Translations under genes and position numbers: made by a program
Assembly: GCF_009765685.1 (NCBI RefSeq)
Contig: NZ_LMUY01000048.1
Location: 1 to 41,378 of the forward strand
From: Acidisphaera sp. L21
GTDB taxonomy: Bacteria; Pseudomonadota; Alphaproteobacteria; Acetobacterales; Acetobacteraceae
DNA: 41,378 nt
Reading direction: 5' to 3'
The notes under the pieces: model-generated
Databases searched by the model: none
Told to the model about the DNA's origin: nothing
Seen by the model: the letters and a program-made list of their open reading frames with translations, nothing else
Shown: positions 25,742 to 33,648 of the stretch, piece by piece
How positions within the stretch are numbered: the first letter of the stretch is position 1
How the letters are laid out: each line of letters starts with the position of its first letter

Positions 25742-26359
25742 TTATCCGCCGAGCCCGAGGGACCGTAGATAGACCAGCAATCCCGCCTCCAGCAGATCCT
25801 CCGGCGTCATCGGCAGCGGGCGGCGACCCGGCGATGGTGGGCCGGTGAACAAGGACGCCGTGCCGTGGCACAGGGTCCAGACATGCAGCGCCACCATCAG
25901 CGCCGGCGGCCGGTTGCGGGTGGGCGCGGCGGCGCACGCGGCTTCGGCAGCGTTGCGCACCACGGCGAAGGCAGCATCGGCAGCGGCGCGCAGTGCTGGG
26001 TCGGTTTCGCCCGGCGTCCCGTCAAACATGGCCGCGTAGGCCGCCGGGTCGCGCCGCGCGAAATGCAGATAGGCACGGCCGCAGCGTTCGATAGCGGCGG
26101 CCGGGTCAGGGCGGCCATCGTTCCAGGCGGTCAGCAAATCCTCCCGCAACATAGCGAAGCCACGCAGGGCGAGTTCGGCCACCAAGGCGCCACGGTCGCG
26201 GAAATGCCGGTAGGGCGCGGCGGGGCTGACGCCGGCAGCGCGTGCCAGCTCCGCGAAGGCAAACCCGCCCAAACCACGCTCGGCAATCAACCGCCGCGCC
26301 GCCTCGACCAACGCCTCTCGCAAGTTGCCGTGATGATAGCTATCGCGCCCGAAGCTCAT
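25742..26359 (-). CDS. TetR/AcrR-family transcriptional regulator (WHG-domain type)
   Basis: 205 residues from ATG 26359. The N-terminal HTH lies at about 10-56 (LREALVEAARRLIAERGLGG, then AGVSPAAPYRHFRDRGAL). The C-terminal ligand domain contains VWTLCHGTASLF, matching the WHG-domain group of TetR regulators. It should repress one or more genes until a small molecule binds. Its neighbours, DUF2852 and seryl-tRNA synthetase, are not obvious targets. The upstream in-frame extension to 26518 overlaps serS and lacks family similarity, so it is left out. Confidence 0.92.
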   Translation of the reverse strand: MSFGRDSYHHGNLREALVEAARRLIAERGLGGFAFAELARAAGVSPAAPYRHFRDRGALVAELALRGFAMLREDLLTAWNDGRPDPAAAIERCGRAYLHFARRDPAAYAAMFDGTPGETDPALRAAADAAFAVVRNAAEAACAAAPTRNRPPALMVALHVWTLCHGTASLFTGPPSPGRRPLPMTPEDLLEAGLLVYLRSLGLGG

Positions 26360-26450
26360 GTGAGCAGGGTTTACATCACTGCCGCAGATTGGGACAGCGC
26401 AGCAACGAAGCCAGCGAGAATCGGCCAGCGTTGCGCGGTGCTGGGTCGGC

Positions 26451-27716
26451 TCAGCCGCCGATCCGGTCCAGCCCGGCCATGTAGGGGCGCAGCACCTCCG
26501 GCACGGTGATCGAGCCATCCGGCTGCTGGTAGTTCTCCATCACCGCGATCAGCGCCCGGCCAACCGCCACGCCCGACCCGTTCAGCGAATGGACGAACTC
26601 CACCTTGCCCTCCGCCGGGCGATAGCGGCCGTTCATACGCCGGGCCTGGAAGGCGCGGGTGTTGGAACAGGAACTGATCTCCCGCCACATCCCCTGCCCC
26701 GGCAGCCAAACCTCCAAATCGAAGGTCTTCACCGCGCCGAACCCGGTGTCGCCGGAGCACAGCAGCATTCGGCGGTACGGCAGGTGCAACCGCTCCAGCA
26801 CGGTTTCGGCGCAACGGGTCATCCGCTCGTGCTCGGCGTCGCTGTCCTGCGGGCGAGTGATCGACACCATCTCCACCTTGCGAAACTGGTGCTGCCGCAG
26901 CATGCCGCGCGTATCCCGCCCGGCCGACCCAGCCTCCGACCGGAAACACTCCGTCAGCGCCGTCATGCGCCACGGCAGGCGCGTTTCCGCCACGATGTCG
27001 CCCGCCACCATGTTGGTCAGCGGCACCTCCGCCGTCGGGATCAACCAGCGCCCATCGGCGGTACGGAACATGTCGTCCACGAATTTCGGCAATTGGTTGG
27101 AGCCATAGGCCGTCGCATCGTTCACCAGTAGCGGGACCGCCGTTTCCTCATACCCGTGTTCGGTCACGTGCAAATCCAGCATCCACTGGCCCAACGCCCG
27201 CTCCAACCGCGCGAGCGAACCGCGCAACACGGTGAAACGCGACCCGGCGAGCTTGGAGGCGGCAGCAAAATCCATCAGCCCCAACGCCTCGCCCAACTCG
27301 AAATGCTGCCGGGCGGCGGACATCTCCGGCGGCGTGCCGACTTGCTTGACGACGATGTTCGCCGTCTCGTCCGTGCCATCGGGCACGTCCGGGTCAAGCA
27401 CGTTGGGCAGGCTGGCCAGCCGGGCCTCGATGTCTGCGCCGAGCGCGGTGACTGTGGTTTCCAGCGCCACCATGTCGTCGCGCAGGGCAACGGCTTCCAC
27501 CTCCAACGCCGCCGTCTCGCCGCCGGTGCGACGAAGCTGGCCGATCTCTTTCGACAAGGCGTTACGCCGGGCCTGGCGCTCACCCAGCGTGGTCTGTGCG
27601 GCACGGCGCTCCAGGTCCAGTTCCATGATCCCGGCAGACATGGGCGACACGTTGCGGCGGACCATTGCGTCATCGAACGCGACTGGATCTTCACGGATCG
27701 CGCGTATGTCGTGCAT
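26451..27716 (-). CDS. serS: Seryl-tRNA synthetase
   Basis: 421 residues, standard for SerRS. The N-terminal antiparallel coiled coil spans about 30-100 ([20 protein letters not shown] and on), the motif 2 loop contains [20 protein letters not shown], and motif 3 is near the C-terminus ([20 protein letters not shown]). It charges tRNA-Ser with serine in the cytosol. ATG 27716 is the first start and begins [11 protein letters not shown] as in homologues. A tRNA-Ser(GCU) gene, one of its substrates, is at 32290. Confidence 0.98.
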   Translation of the reverse strand: MHDIRAIREDPVAFDDAMVRRNVSPMSAGIMELDLERRAAQTTLGERQARRNALSKEIGQLRRTGGETAALEVEAVALRDDMVALETTVTALGADIEARLASLPNVLDPDVPDGTDETANIVVKQVGTPPEMSAARQHFELGEALGLMDFAAASKLAGSRFTVLRGSLARLERALGQWMLDLHVTEHGYEETAVPLLVNDATAYGSNQLPKFVDDMFRTADGRWLIPTAEVPLTNMVAGDIVAETRLPWRMTALTECFRSEAGSAGRDTRGMLRQHQFRKVEMVSITRPQDSDAEHERMTRCAETVLERLHLPYRRMLLCSGDTGFGAVKTFDLEVWLPGQGMWREISSCSNTRAFQARRMNGRYRPAEGKVEFVHSLNGSGVAVGRALIAVMENYQQPDGSITVPEVLRPYMAGLDRIGG

Positions 27717-27770
27717 CAGAAACCCCGAATCGTCATTGGCAAGCGGCTTTGAACCGGCCGAATTGCCGGG

Positions 27771-28967
27771 TCAAGCGACTTGGCGACGCACCCGCGTGGT
27801 CCAGACCAGCACCAGGGAAACCAGGCATGCCGCGGCCGCCCCCATAAACGCGGTGGACAGCCCGTGGCCAGCCGCCAACAACCCCATCACCGGGCCCGCA
27901 GCCCCCAACCCCAGGTCGAAACACGCCAGGAACGCGCCCAACGCCACGCTGCGGTTTTCCGGCGCAACCCGGCGCACCACCTCCACCCCCAAGGCTGGGA
28001 ATACCAGCGAGTAGCCGAGCCCGGTGAGCGCCGTGCCCAACACCGCCACCAGCGGAGACCCGGCGGCTGCGATGACAGACAGGCCGGCCGCCTCCGTCAC
28101 CAGGCAGACTAGGGCCACCTTTATGCCGCCCAGGCGATCCGGCAGGCCACCCATCAGCAGGCGGGCGATGATATAGACGCCGCCGAACGTCATTAGCGCC
28201 CAACCGCCGCCGGCCCAGCCTTGCTCGTCATACCGCAGCGCCAGGAAGGCCGCGATCGTGCCGAAGCCGCTGGATGCCAGGATCAGGCCCACGCCAGGCG
28301 GCCACATGGCACCGACGACCTTGCCGAACCCGCTACGCCGGGCAGACGCGACGCGCAGGCTGGGTTGCGCGGCGATGATGGGAATACCCAGCAACGGCAG
28401 CAGTATCACGGCCACGGCCACGGCGCCAAACCCGCCCAGGCTGCCCAACAGCGCACCGATCGGCGCACCCGCGGCAAAGGCGCCATACATCGCCACCCCG
28501 TTCAACGACAGGGCGCGGCCTGCATTCGCCGGCCCGACCTCCGTCACCATCCAACCCGTCAGTGCCGTGGTGAACAGGCTGTCGCCCAACCCCAGCACCA
28601 AGCGGCCGATCATCACCGCCGCCAACGCCATCGCTGGCGGCAGCCCGGCGGAGAACAGGTAGGCGACGCCACTGAGCGCCGCCGTCACCAGCCCGATCAT
28701 CACCATGCGCTTCGGCCCAACCCGGTCCGCCAGGCTGCCGGCCATTTGCCGCGTCAGTAGCGTCACCGCTGGCGCCAGCCCCATCACCACGCCGACGATG
28801 GCCGTGCCGTAGCCCATGCGATGCACCAGCAGCGGTAGGGTAGACAGCGGCAGCCCCACCGCGCAGTAGCCGACGAACGTCACCGCGATGAACGGCAGCA
28901 GCGCCCTCGTTACAGTGCTGGCGGAATTAGGCTTGGCTTGCGTGGCGGGTGCATTCCCCCCGCTCAA
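27771..28967 (-). CDS. MFS transporter
   Basis: About 398 residues with 12 predicted TM segments (first LLPFIAVTFVGYCAVGLPLS). The family motif appears as GSLADRVGPKRM in the loop between helices 2 and 3. It is likely an exporter of a small molecule driven by the proton gradient. No ATG opens the frame; TTG 28967 overlaps the stop of the ThDP enzyme (TTGA) and leaves a short N-terminal tail, so the two genes are probably coupled. Longer starts would lie inside the upstream gene. A link between the enzyme's product and transport is plausible but not shown. Confidence 0.88.
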   Translation of the reverse strand: MSGGNAPATQAKPNSASTVTRALLPFIAVTFVGYCAVGLPLSTLPLLVHRMGYGTAIVGVVMGLAPAVTLLTRQMAGSLADRVGPKRMVMIGLVTAALSGVAYLFSAGLPPAMALAAVMIGRLVLGLGDSLFTTALTGWMVTEVGPANAGRALSLNGVAMYGAFAAGAPIGALLGSLGGFGAVAVAVILLPLLGIPIIAAQPSLRVASARRSGFGKVVGAMWPPGVGLILASSGFGTIAAFLALRYDEQGWAGGGWALMTFGGVYIIARLLMGGLPDRLGGIKVALVCLVTEAAGLSVIAAAGSPLVAVLGTALTGLGYSLVFPALGVEVVRRVAPENRSVALGAFLACFDLGLGAAGPVMGLLAAGHGLSTAFMGAAAACLVSLVLVWTTRVRRQVA

Positions 28968-30724
28968 CGTTTCGCGCGGGGGCGTGCGGTGGCGGGGCGT
29001 GCTGGCTTGGCGGCCGGCGGCTTGGCCGCCGGCTTCACCACACCAGTGCCGGCGCGCAGTTGCGTGACGGTCGCCCGGCTGGTGATCTGCTCTGGATCCA
29101 TCACCAGTTCGATCACCGCCGGGCGCCCGCTCTCCACGGCGCGACGAAAGGCGGGTCCAAACTCCGCCGTCTCCTTCACCGTCTCGCCATGGCCGCCGAA
29201 TGCCTCGATCCACTTGGCGAAATCGGGGTTGGTAAGCGCCGTGCCGGACACGCGGCCAGGGTAACTCCGCTCCTGATACATGCGGATGGTGCCGTACATC
29301 GAGTTGTTGAAAACGATGACGATCGGCGCCACGCCATGGTGGAACGCGGTGGCAATTTCCTGCCCCGTCATCAGGAACCCGCCATCACCGACGAAGGACA
29401 CGACCATGCGGTCAGGAAACGCGATCTTCGCCCCCACCGCGGCTGGCACGCTGTAGCCCATGGCGCCATTGGTCGGTCCCAGGAAACGCTGGCCCGGCCC
29501 GAAATCGATGAAGCGCTGCGGCCAGCCTGCGAAATTGCCGGCGTCGCAGGTGCAGATCGCATCGGGCGGCAGCAAGGTTTCCAGTTCCCGCATCGCAGCG
29601 CCGACGTTCAGCGGATACGCCGTGTCGGTCGGAACCCGCCCGGCCTGGCGGATGGCGCGCAATTCCGCCGTCCACTCGCCCCACGGCACCCGCTTCACCG
29701 GCAAGGCCGCGGCCGCGGTGGCGAACGCGTTCAGATCCGCCGTGATGCCCAGACGTGGGCGGAACACGCGCCCGATCTCGGACGCTTCCTGATGCACGTG
29801 CACGATGGCCGTGCCGCCGGCTTGGTCAAACAGGGTGTAGCCCTGGCTCACCGCCTCTCCCAGCCTGGTGCCGATGGCGAGGATGAGGTCAGCCTCTTTC
29901 GCGCGCGCCACCAGCGCCGGGTCTGGTCCAACGCCGAGGTCGCCGACGAAGTTGGACAGCGTGCCGTCGTACAGCCCCTGCCGCCGGAACGCGACGGTGG
30001 TGGGGATGTCGTGCGCCGTCAGGAAGCGATGGATCGCCTCCCGCCCCGTCGCGGTCCAGCCGCCACCGCCCAGGATCGCCAGCGGCTTGCTGGCCCCCGC
30101 AAGTAACTTGCCGATCGCCGCGATCGCGTCCGGATCCGGCTGCGGGCGGGACACCAGGGCGGGGCCGAGGTCCGGCACGTCCACCAGATCCTTCTGCATC
30201 TCCTCCGACAGAGCGATGACCACCGGACCGGGACGCCCGGTGGTGGCAACGTCCACCGCATGGGCCACGATCTCCGGAATGCGGTCGGCATCGTCGATCT
30301 GCGTGACCCATTTGGCCAACGGCCCGAACATCCGGCGGTAATCCACCTCCTGGAAGCTCTCGCGGTCGGTTTCGGCAAATGGAATCTGGCCAACGAACAG
30401 CAGCATCGGCGTGCTGTCCTGCTGGGCGATGTGAACGCCGATGGCGCCATGGCAGGCGCCGGGGCCGCGGGTGACCATCGCCGCGGCCGGTCGGCCCGTG
30501 AGCTTGCCGTAAGCCTCCGCCGCGTTCACAGCCCCGGCCTCGAACCGGCAGGTCACCAGCTTCAGATGGTCATGCACGGCATACAGGCCGTCCAGCACGT
30601 CCAGATAACTTTCGCCCGGCACGGCGAACACGTGGTCGATGCCCTGGGCCACGAGTGCATCCGCCAGCACTCGTCCCCCCGGCCGCGCCCCTTGCCGTGC
30701 CGCGCTTGCCCGCTTCAATTCCAT
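28964..30724 (-). CDS. ThDP-dependent enzyme, acetolactate synthase large-subunit-like
   Basis: 586 residues. The three-domain layout of the acetohydroxyacid synthase superfamily is clear: PYR domain with catalytic Glu38 (VFAVPGESY), a central domain (about 200-340), and a PP domain with the ThDP/Mg site starting SFVGDGGFLMTGQE and continuing to NNSMYGTIRM. Members include catabolic or biosynthetic acetolactate synthases and glyoxylate carboligases; no ilvN gene follows, so a biosynthetic role is not certain. The last 22 or so residues (from KPAAKPPAAKPARPAT) form a Lys/Pro/Ala tail not usual in the family. GGGAGA precedes ATG 30724. Confidence 0.9.
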   Translation of the reverse strand: MELKRASAARQGARPGGRVLADALVAQGIDHVFAVPGESYLDVLDGLYAVHDHLKLVTCRFEAGAVNAAEAYGKLTGRPAAAMVTRGPGACHGAIGVHIAQQDSTPMLLFVGQIPFAETDRESFQEVDYRRMFGPLAKWVTQIDDADRIPEIVAHAVDVATTGRPGPVVIALSEEMQKDLVDVPDLGPALVSRPQPDPDAIAAIGKLLAGASKPLAILGGGGWTATGREAIHRFLTAHDIPTTVAFRRQGLYDGTLSNFVGDLGVGPDPALVARAKEADLILAIGTRLGEAVSQGYTLFDQAGGTAIVHVHQEASEIGRVFRPRLGITADLNAFATAAAALPVKRVPWGEWTAELRAIRQAGRVPTDTAYPLNVGAAMRELETLLPPDAICTCDAGNFAGWPQRFIDFGPGQRFLGPTNGAMGYSVPAAVGAKIAFPDRMVVSFVGDGGFLMTGQEIATAFHHGVAPIVIVFNNSMYGTIRMYQERSYPGRVSGTALTNPDFAKWIEAFGGHGETVKETAEFGPAFRRAVESGRPAVIELVMDPEQITSRATVTQLRAGTGVVKPAAKPPAAKPARPATARPRAKR

Positions 30725-30766
30725 ATCGCGTCTCCCTCGCGGCGGCAGGATAGACGCGGCCGGGCG

Positions 30767-31204
30767 TCACGCCAATGCGGGGCGCGCAGGTTCGGGTGCG
30801 GCCTGCGCCGATGGCGGCAGCGCCGTCACGGTCGGGTCCGTCGCCAGCAGATTGCCGAGCTTGCCCTGCACATGTGCCGCCAGGGTTGCCGCGTCGGGCA
30901 GCGTGCCCGCGGATTTGGTCGCGGCGTTCTTGATGGCGGCCACGCCCTGCCCGATCGCCTGTTGTTCCAGCGCCGCCAGCCCCGCGGCTGTCACCGCGCC
31001 GCCGCCGGCCGCCCGCAACGCCAACGCCTTGTAGGCAATGCCGCCGCCCATCGCGATCAACTGGCCGAGTTGCTGAAGCTGCACGTTCTTGCGGTGCTGC
31101 AGCCAGTTGGCCAGCGCCATCAGCCCCCCGAAGGTGACGGCCGCCAGCACCAACGGATCGGTGGCCGCCGCCAGCAGCGGGGCGGTATAGGTCTTGATGT
31201 CCAT
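30767..31204 (-). CDS. Holin-like small membrane protein beside endolysin
   Basis: 145 residues. One or two hydrophobic segments near the N-terminus (LVLAAVTFGGLMALANWLQH; then a weaker one in LIAMGGGIAYKALALRAAGG) are followed by an Ala-rich, soluble-looking tail. I do not recognise the family. It begins three bases after the endolysin stop, in the order and orientation of a phage lysis cassette, so a holin or spanin-like role is inferred from position only. Confidence 0.65.
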   Translation of the reverse strand: MDIKTYTAPLLAAATDPLVLAAVTFGGLMALANWLQHRKNVQLQQLGQLIAMGGGIAYKALALRAAGGGAVTAAGLAALEQQAIGQGVAAIKNAATKSAGTLPDAATLAAHVQGKLGNLLATDPTVTALPPSAQAAPEPARPALA

Positions 31205-31207
31205 GCT

Positions 31208-31813
31208 TTAGGCGCCTTGCGTCACGGATTGAAGTTGCGTGGGTGGGACGAGTGCGGTGAGGAAGACGCGGTGATACCCGGCGATCAGCGTCGCCTGGTC
31301 CAGCCCGTTGATGATGCGGCGGGCGGCGTTCGGGTTGTCGTTGGCTGGATTCGCGCCAAAATATTGGCCCAGCCGGCGCCCGGTGAACGACCCGGCGGCC
31401 ATGCCGTGCAGCATGATGTCGGCCGCCGCATCCAGGCCCAACGCCAGGTCCGGATTATGCTCCAAATCCAAGCCGAGCCGGGCACCCTGTAGCTGGTAAT
31501 TCGCCTTCCAGGTGAGCTGCACCAGGCCGCGCCCGTAATAGACCTGGTGCGTCACCGGGTCGGGCAGGCCGTAGTCGCGATGGGCCCCGTGCCCGTATTC
31601 GGCGACTGGCTGCATGGCGCGCGCCGTTTCGTGGAACGCGGTGGCAAGGGCGTAGGCCAGCCAACGGATGTTCGGGTTGAGGTCGGCATTGCCGGGCAAC
31701 CATGCCTCCCACGCATCCAGAATGGCGGTCATGCCGTCGACCTGGCCTTGGCTAAGCTCGCCGGCGAACAGGGGACGGACACGGGTGAAGAACGTCGAAC
31801 GATCGACGGTCAT
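31208..31813 (-). CDS. Phage-type GH19-like endolysin (lysozyme/chitinase fold)
   Basis: 201 residues from ATG 31813, preceded by GAAGGATTG. The sequence has the chitinase-class-I/GH19 lysozyme pattern: LAYALATAFHETARAMQPV with the likely catalytic Glu of the HET motif, YYGRGLVQLTWKANYQ with the conserved GRG.QLTW section, and AARRIINGLD near the C-terminus. It should cut peptidoglycan glycan strands. There is no signal peptide, as in phage enzymes that need a holin. No other phage gene lies immediately beside it, so this looks like a domesticated or leftover lysis cassette. Confidence 0.9.
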   Translation of the reverse strand: MTVDRSTFFTRVRPLFAGELSQGQVDGMTAILDAWEAWLPGNADLNPNIRWLAYALATAFHETARAMQPVAEYGHGAHRDYGLPDPVTHQVYYGRGLVQLTWKANYQLQGARLGLDLEHNPDLALGLDAAADIMLHGMAAGSFTGRRLGQYFGANPANDNPNAARRIINGLDQATLIAGYHRVFLTALVPPTQLQSVTQGA

Positions 31814-31925
31814 AGGACAATCCTTCGAAATTGAGGGGATGCTGGCCAGGCACTTGCCCAACCGCGCCCGCACCCTGTCACGCGGAAGGGCGGAGTTTCG
31901 AGGGATTCCTGCTGATGGCCCGGTT

Positions 31926-31956
31926 TTGACAAAGTGACGCCTGACGTGGCTACCAT
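31926..31956 (+). promoter_or_regulatory. Possible sigma70-type promoter of the AsnC-domain gene
   Basis: A perfect TTGACA (31926-31931) is followed after 19 bases by TACCAT, a four-of-six match to the -10 box. It precedes the gene at 31986 by about 30 bases. The spacing is one to two bases longer than ideal. Confidence 0.4.
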
Positions 31957-31985
31957 CTGCGACCAGCCAGGAAATGGTGCGTCGG

Positions 31986-32234
31986 ATGCGGGCGATATTT
32001 GTGCAAGTGAAATGCGAGATGGGCCAGGCCTACCAGGTGGCTCGAGCCTGCGTCGACGGCGTGGCCGAGTGCTCGGAGATCTATTCGACCTCCGGCCAGT
32101 ATGATTTACTAGGCAAGTTCTACCTGGAGCCCGACCAGGACACCGGCCTATTTGTAACCGAACGGATCCAGACCCTGCCAGGCGTGAAGGATACTTACAC
32201 GCTCATCACGTTCAACGCCTTCGCCGCGACATAG
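31986..32234 (+). CDS. Stand-alone Lrp/AsnC ligand-binding (RAM) domain protein
   Basis: 82 residues that cover only the AsnC-type effector-binding domain: RAIFVQVKCEMGQAYQVA, GQYDLLGKFYLEPDQD and LPGVKDTYTLITFNAF are conserved in this group. There is no DNA-binding helix-turn-helix. Such short proteins form oligomers that bind amino acids and may modulate full-length Lrp proteins. ATG 31986 gives the N-terminus seen in homologues; ATG 31974 is closer to the AGGA at 31969 and would add four residues. Confidence 0.9.
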   Translation: MRAIFVQVKCEMGQAYQVARACVDGVAECSEIYSTSGQYDLLGKFYLEPDQDTGLFVTERIQTLPGVKDTYTLITFNAFAAT

Positions 32235-32289
32235 GGCGCGATCCCGGGGGTTGCGTCCCCATGGGGTGTTCTATAAGGCTTTGTCCGAC

Positions 32290-32382
32290 GGAGGGGTGGC
32301 CGAGCGGCTGAAGGCGGCGGTTTGCTAAACCGTTGTGCGGTGTCAAGCCGTACCGTGGGTTCGAATCCCATCCCCTCCTCCA
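32290..32382 (+). tRNA. tRNA-Ser (anticodon GCU)
   Basis: The 93-base gene folds as a class II tRNA. The acceptor stem is GGAGGGG with CCCCTCC, the D-arm starts GCCGAGCGG, the anticodon loop TTGCTAA gives GCU (codons AGC/AGU), a long variable arm pairs TGCGGT-type bases, and the T-arm is GTGGGTTCGAATCCCAT. CCA is encoded at 32380-32382. The discriminator base is T rather than the G usual in tRNA-Ser. Just after this gene the base composition and gene content change, so its 3' end is a likely integration site. Confidence 0.95.
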
Positions 32383-32437
32383 TTCCAAGCTCGTAACCGA
32401 CTGTTTTCGTGAGGTAATTCTCTCGAGCTCAAATTAT

Positions 32438-32452
32438 GACCCAATTTGGGTC
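32438..32452. repeat. 15-base palindrome at the start of the accessory region
   Basis: GACCCAA-T-TTGGGTC is a perfect inverted repeat, 56 bases past the tRNA. It could be an operator or part of an attachment region. No function is shown. Confidence 0.4.
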
Positions 32453-32566
32453 CCACTCGCCTCTAGGGTTTGGTAGGGATCGCCGGGCACAAGTCGGAGC
32501 CACTACAATCCCACATGGCCCCGGGGAGACATTGCTGAAGCAGAGCCTGTCAGGCAGCGTGCTCAC

Positions 32567-33199
32567 ATGTCAGGAACGCCTTCGACTCCGAATAGCCCGC
32601 AGGCTGGTCGCCAACTCCTAGCGGTGATACGCGACACAATGAAAACGGTTGAGCCTCTCACTCGGGAGGCCACCAAAATGGCCACCGATCTTGGGACTCT
32701 GCTGCTGCAGACGTGCGTCACGCTGAATGGGGGCGCGGTTGTGGGTTTCCCGACCTTCTACAAGGCGCTTGCACCAAGCGATGCCCCTGTTTCACAGGGC
32801 TTTTTGATCGCGTTTATATCTTTTGCCATTGGGGTTGCACTGGCCGGCATCGGCGTCGTGATTGCGTTTCTGACCGTAACGACTGCATCCCGTATGACCG
32901 TTGCGGCCACGTTGCTTCCAATGCTGGAGGCGCGCGAGGCCCTACTACCTGCAGGCATGGACGGTCTTGCGAGAAAGCAGTTACGCCAAGCTCGCCGAGG
33001 AGCGCGCTGGGCGGTGGCCGTTGGCATTTCCGCTCAGGTTTCTACCGGTGTGCTCGGTGCACTCAGCATCACTTCGTTCATCGTTGGTGGTTTCTACGGT
33101 GAACGAGCCGTGTCGGCGCTTGTTACTCATCCCGCGGTTAGCGCTACGCAACCGACTACCGTGCCTCCAGTCCCCCATCTTACCCCGGGTGTACGCTAA
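32567..33199 (+). CDS. Three-TM membrane protein of unknown function
   Basis: 210 residues. TM segments are predicted at about 43-65 (LLLQTCVTLNGGAVVGFPTF), 78-104 (GFLIAFISFAIGVALAGIGV) and 147-175 (AVAVGISAQVSTGVLGALSI). The LNGGA-containing first helix is a pattern I have seen in small membrane proteins of uncharacterised accessory loci, but I cannot assign a family. The loop between helices 2 and 3 is charged and probably cytosolic; the C-terminus is a Pro/Thr-rich tail. The ATG at 32567 has no strong ribosome-binding site. It is the first gene past the tRNA in the accessory region. Confidence 0.7.
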   Translation: MSGTPSTPNSPQAGRQLLAVIRDTMKTVEPLTREATKMATDLGTLLLQTCVTLNGGAVVGFPTFYKALAPSDAPVSQGFLIAFISFAIGVALAGIGVVIAFLTVTTASRMTVAATLLPMLEAREALLPAGMDGLARKQLRQARRGARWAVAVGISAQVSTGVLGALSITSFIVGGFYGERAVSALVTHPAVSATQPTTVPPVPHLTPGVR

Positions 33200-33213
33200 G
33201 TGCGACACCCCAT

Positions 33214-33420
33214 TTAGCCCAGATCCTCCTCCAGCACAACGATCGTCACTGCCCAGAACCGTTCGCCCTCATCATCCATCTGCTCGACCGGGCCGCCGCT
33301 AACCGGCGCGGGGTAGACCTTGGACGGCCCAACTCGGTGGTCGGCGCTACTGCTGACGGCCTCCAGGGATAGGGTGGGACAGGCCAGTACCGGTTGGCGA
33401 TCGGCTGCGGAGATCGTCAC
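33214..33420 (-). CDS. Short hypothetical protein, 68 residues
   Basis: GTG 33420 is preceded by GGGAGAGGAG, a strong but close ribosome-binding site. The product ends AVTIVVLEEDLG and has no TM segment or motif I recognise. It lies on the opposite strand between the membrane-protein gene and the DUF4238 gene. It could be a small antitoxin-like or accessory protein; the coding assignment itself is uncertain. Confidence 0.4.
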   Translation of the reverse strand: MTISAADRQPVLACPTLSLEAVSSSADHRVGPSKVYPAPVSGGPVEQMDDEGERFWAVTIVVLEEDLG

Positions 33421-33648
33421 GATCTCCTCTCCCGTCTATCTCAAATGGACGGCAAGTGTGCCATCTGGTGCACCCCTCCTTGGGGTGGGTCGAAGGCATC
33501 ACCATCACGGTGGCGCCTCTACAACTGAGGTATTCGCGTCAGGCGCATACCCACGCCAAAGGTATGCGTGTCACGTAGCTATTTCCGGCTGGAGGGGCGC
33601 TGGTGCCGACCTACGATGGGGCGCAGTTTGTGCAGAGAGGCGGTCCAG

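Noticed and set aside
28949-30106. 385-residue plus-strand open frame
   Set aside because: Antisense to the ThDP enzyme; no domain and biased composition.
30260-31492. 410-residue plus-strand open frame across two minus-strand genes
   Set aside because: Runs antisense through the ThDP enzyme, holin-like and endolysin genes; low-complexity Arg/Gly/His sequence.
32436-32621. 61-residue open frame after the tRNA
   Set aside because: Overlaps the start of the better-supported membrane-protein gene and has no motif.
33471-33487. Hairpin CACCCC-TCCTT-GGGGTG
   Set aside because: No T-tract, not near a gene end, and short; likely chance in GC-rich DNA.
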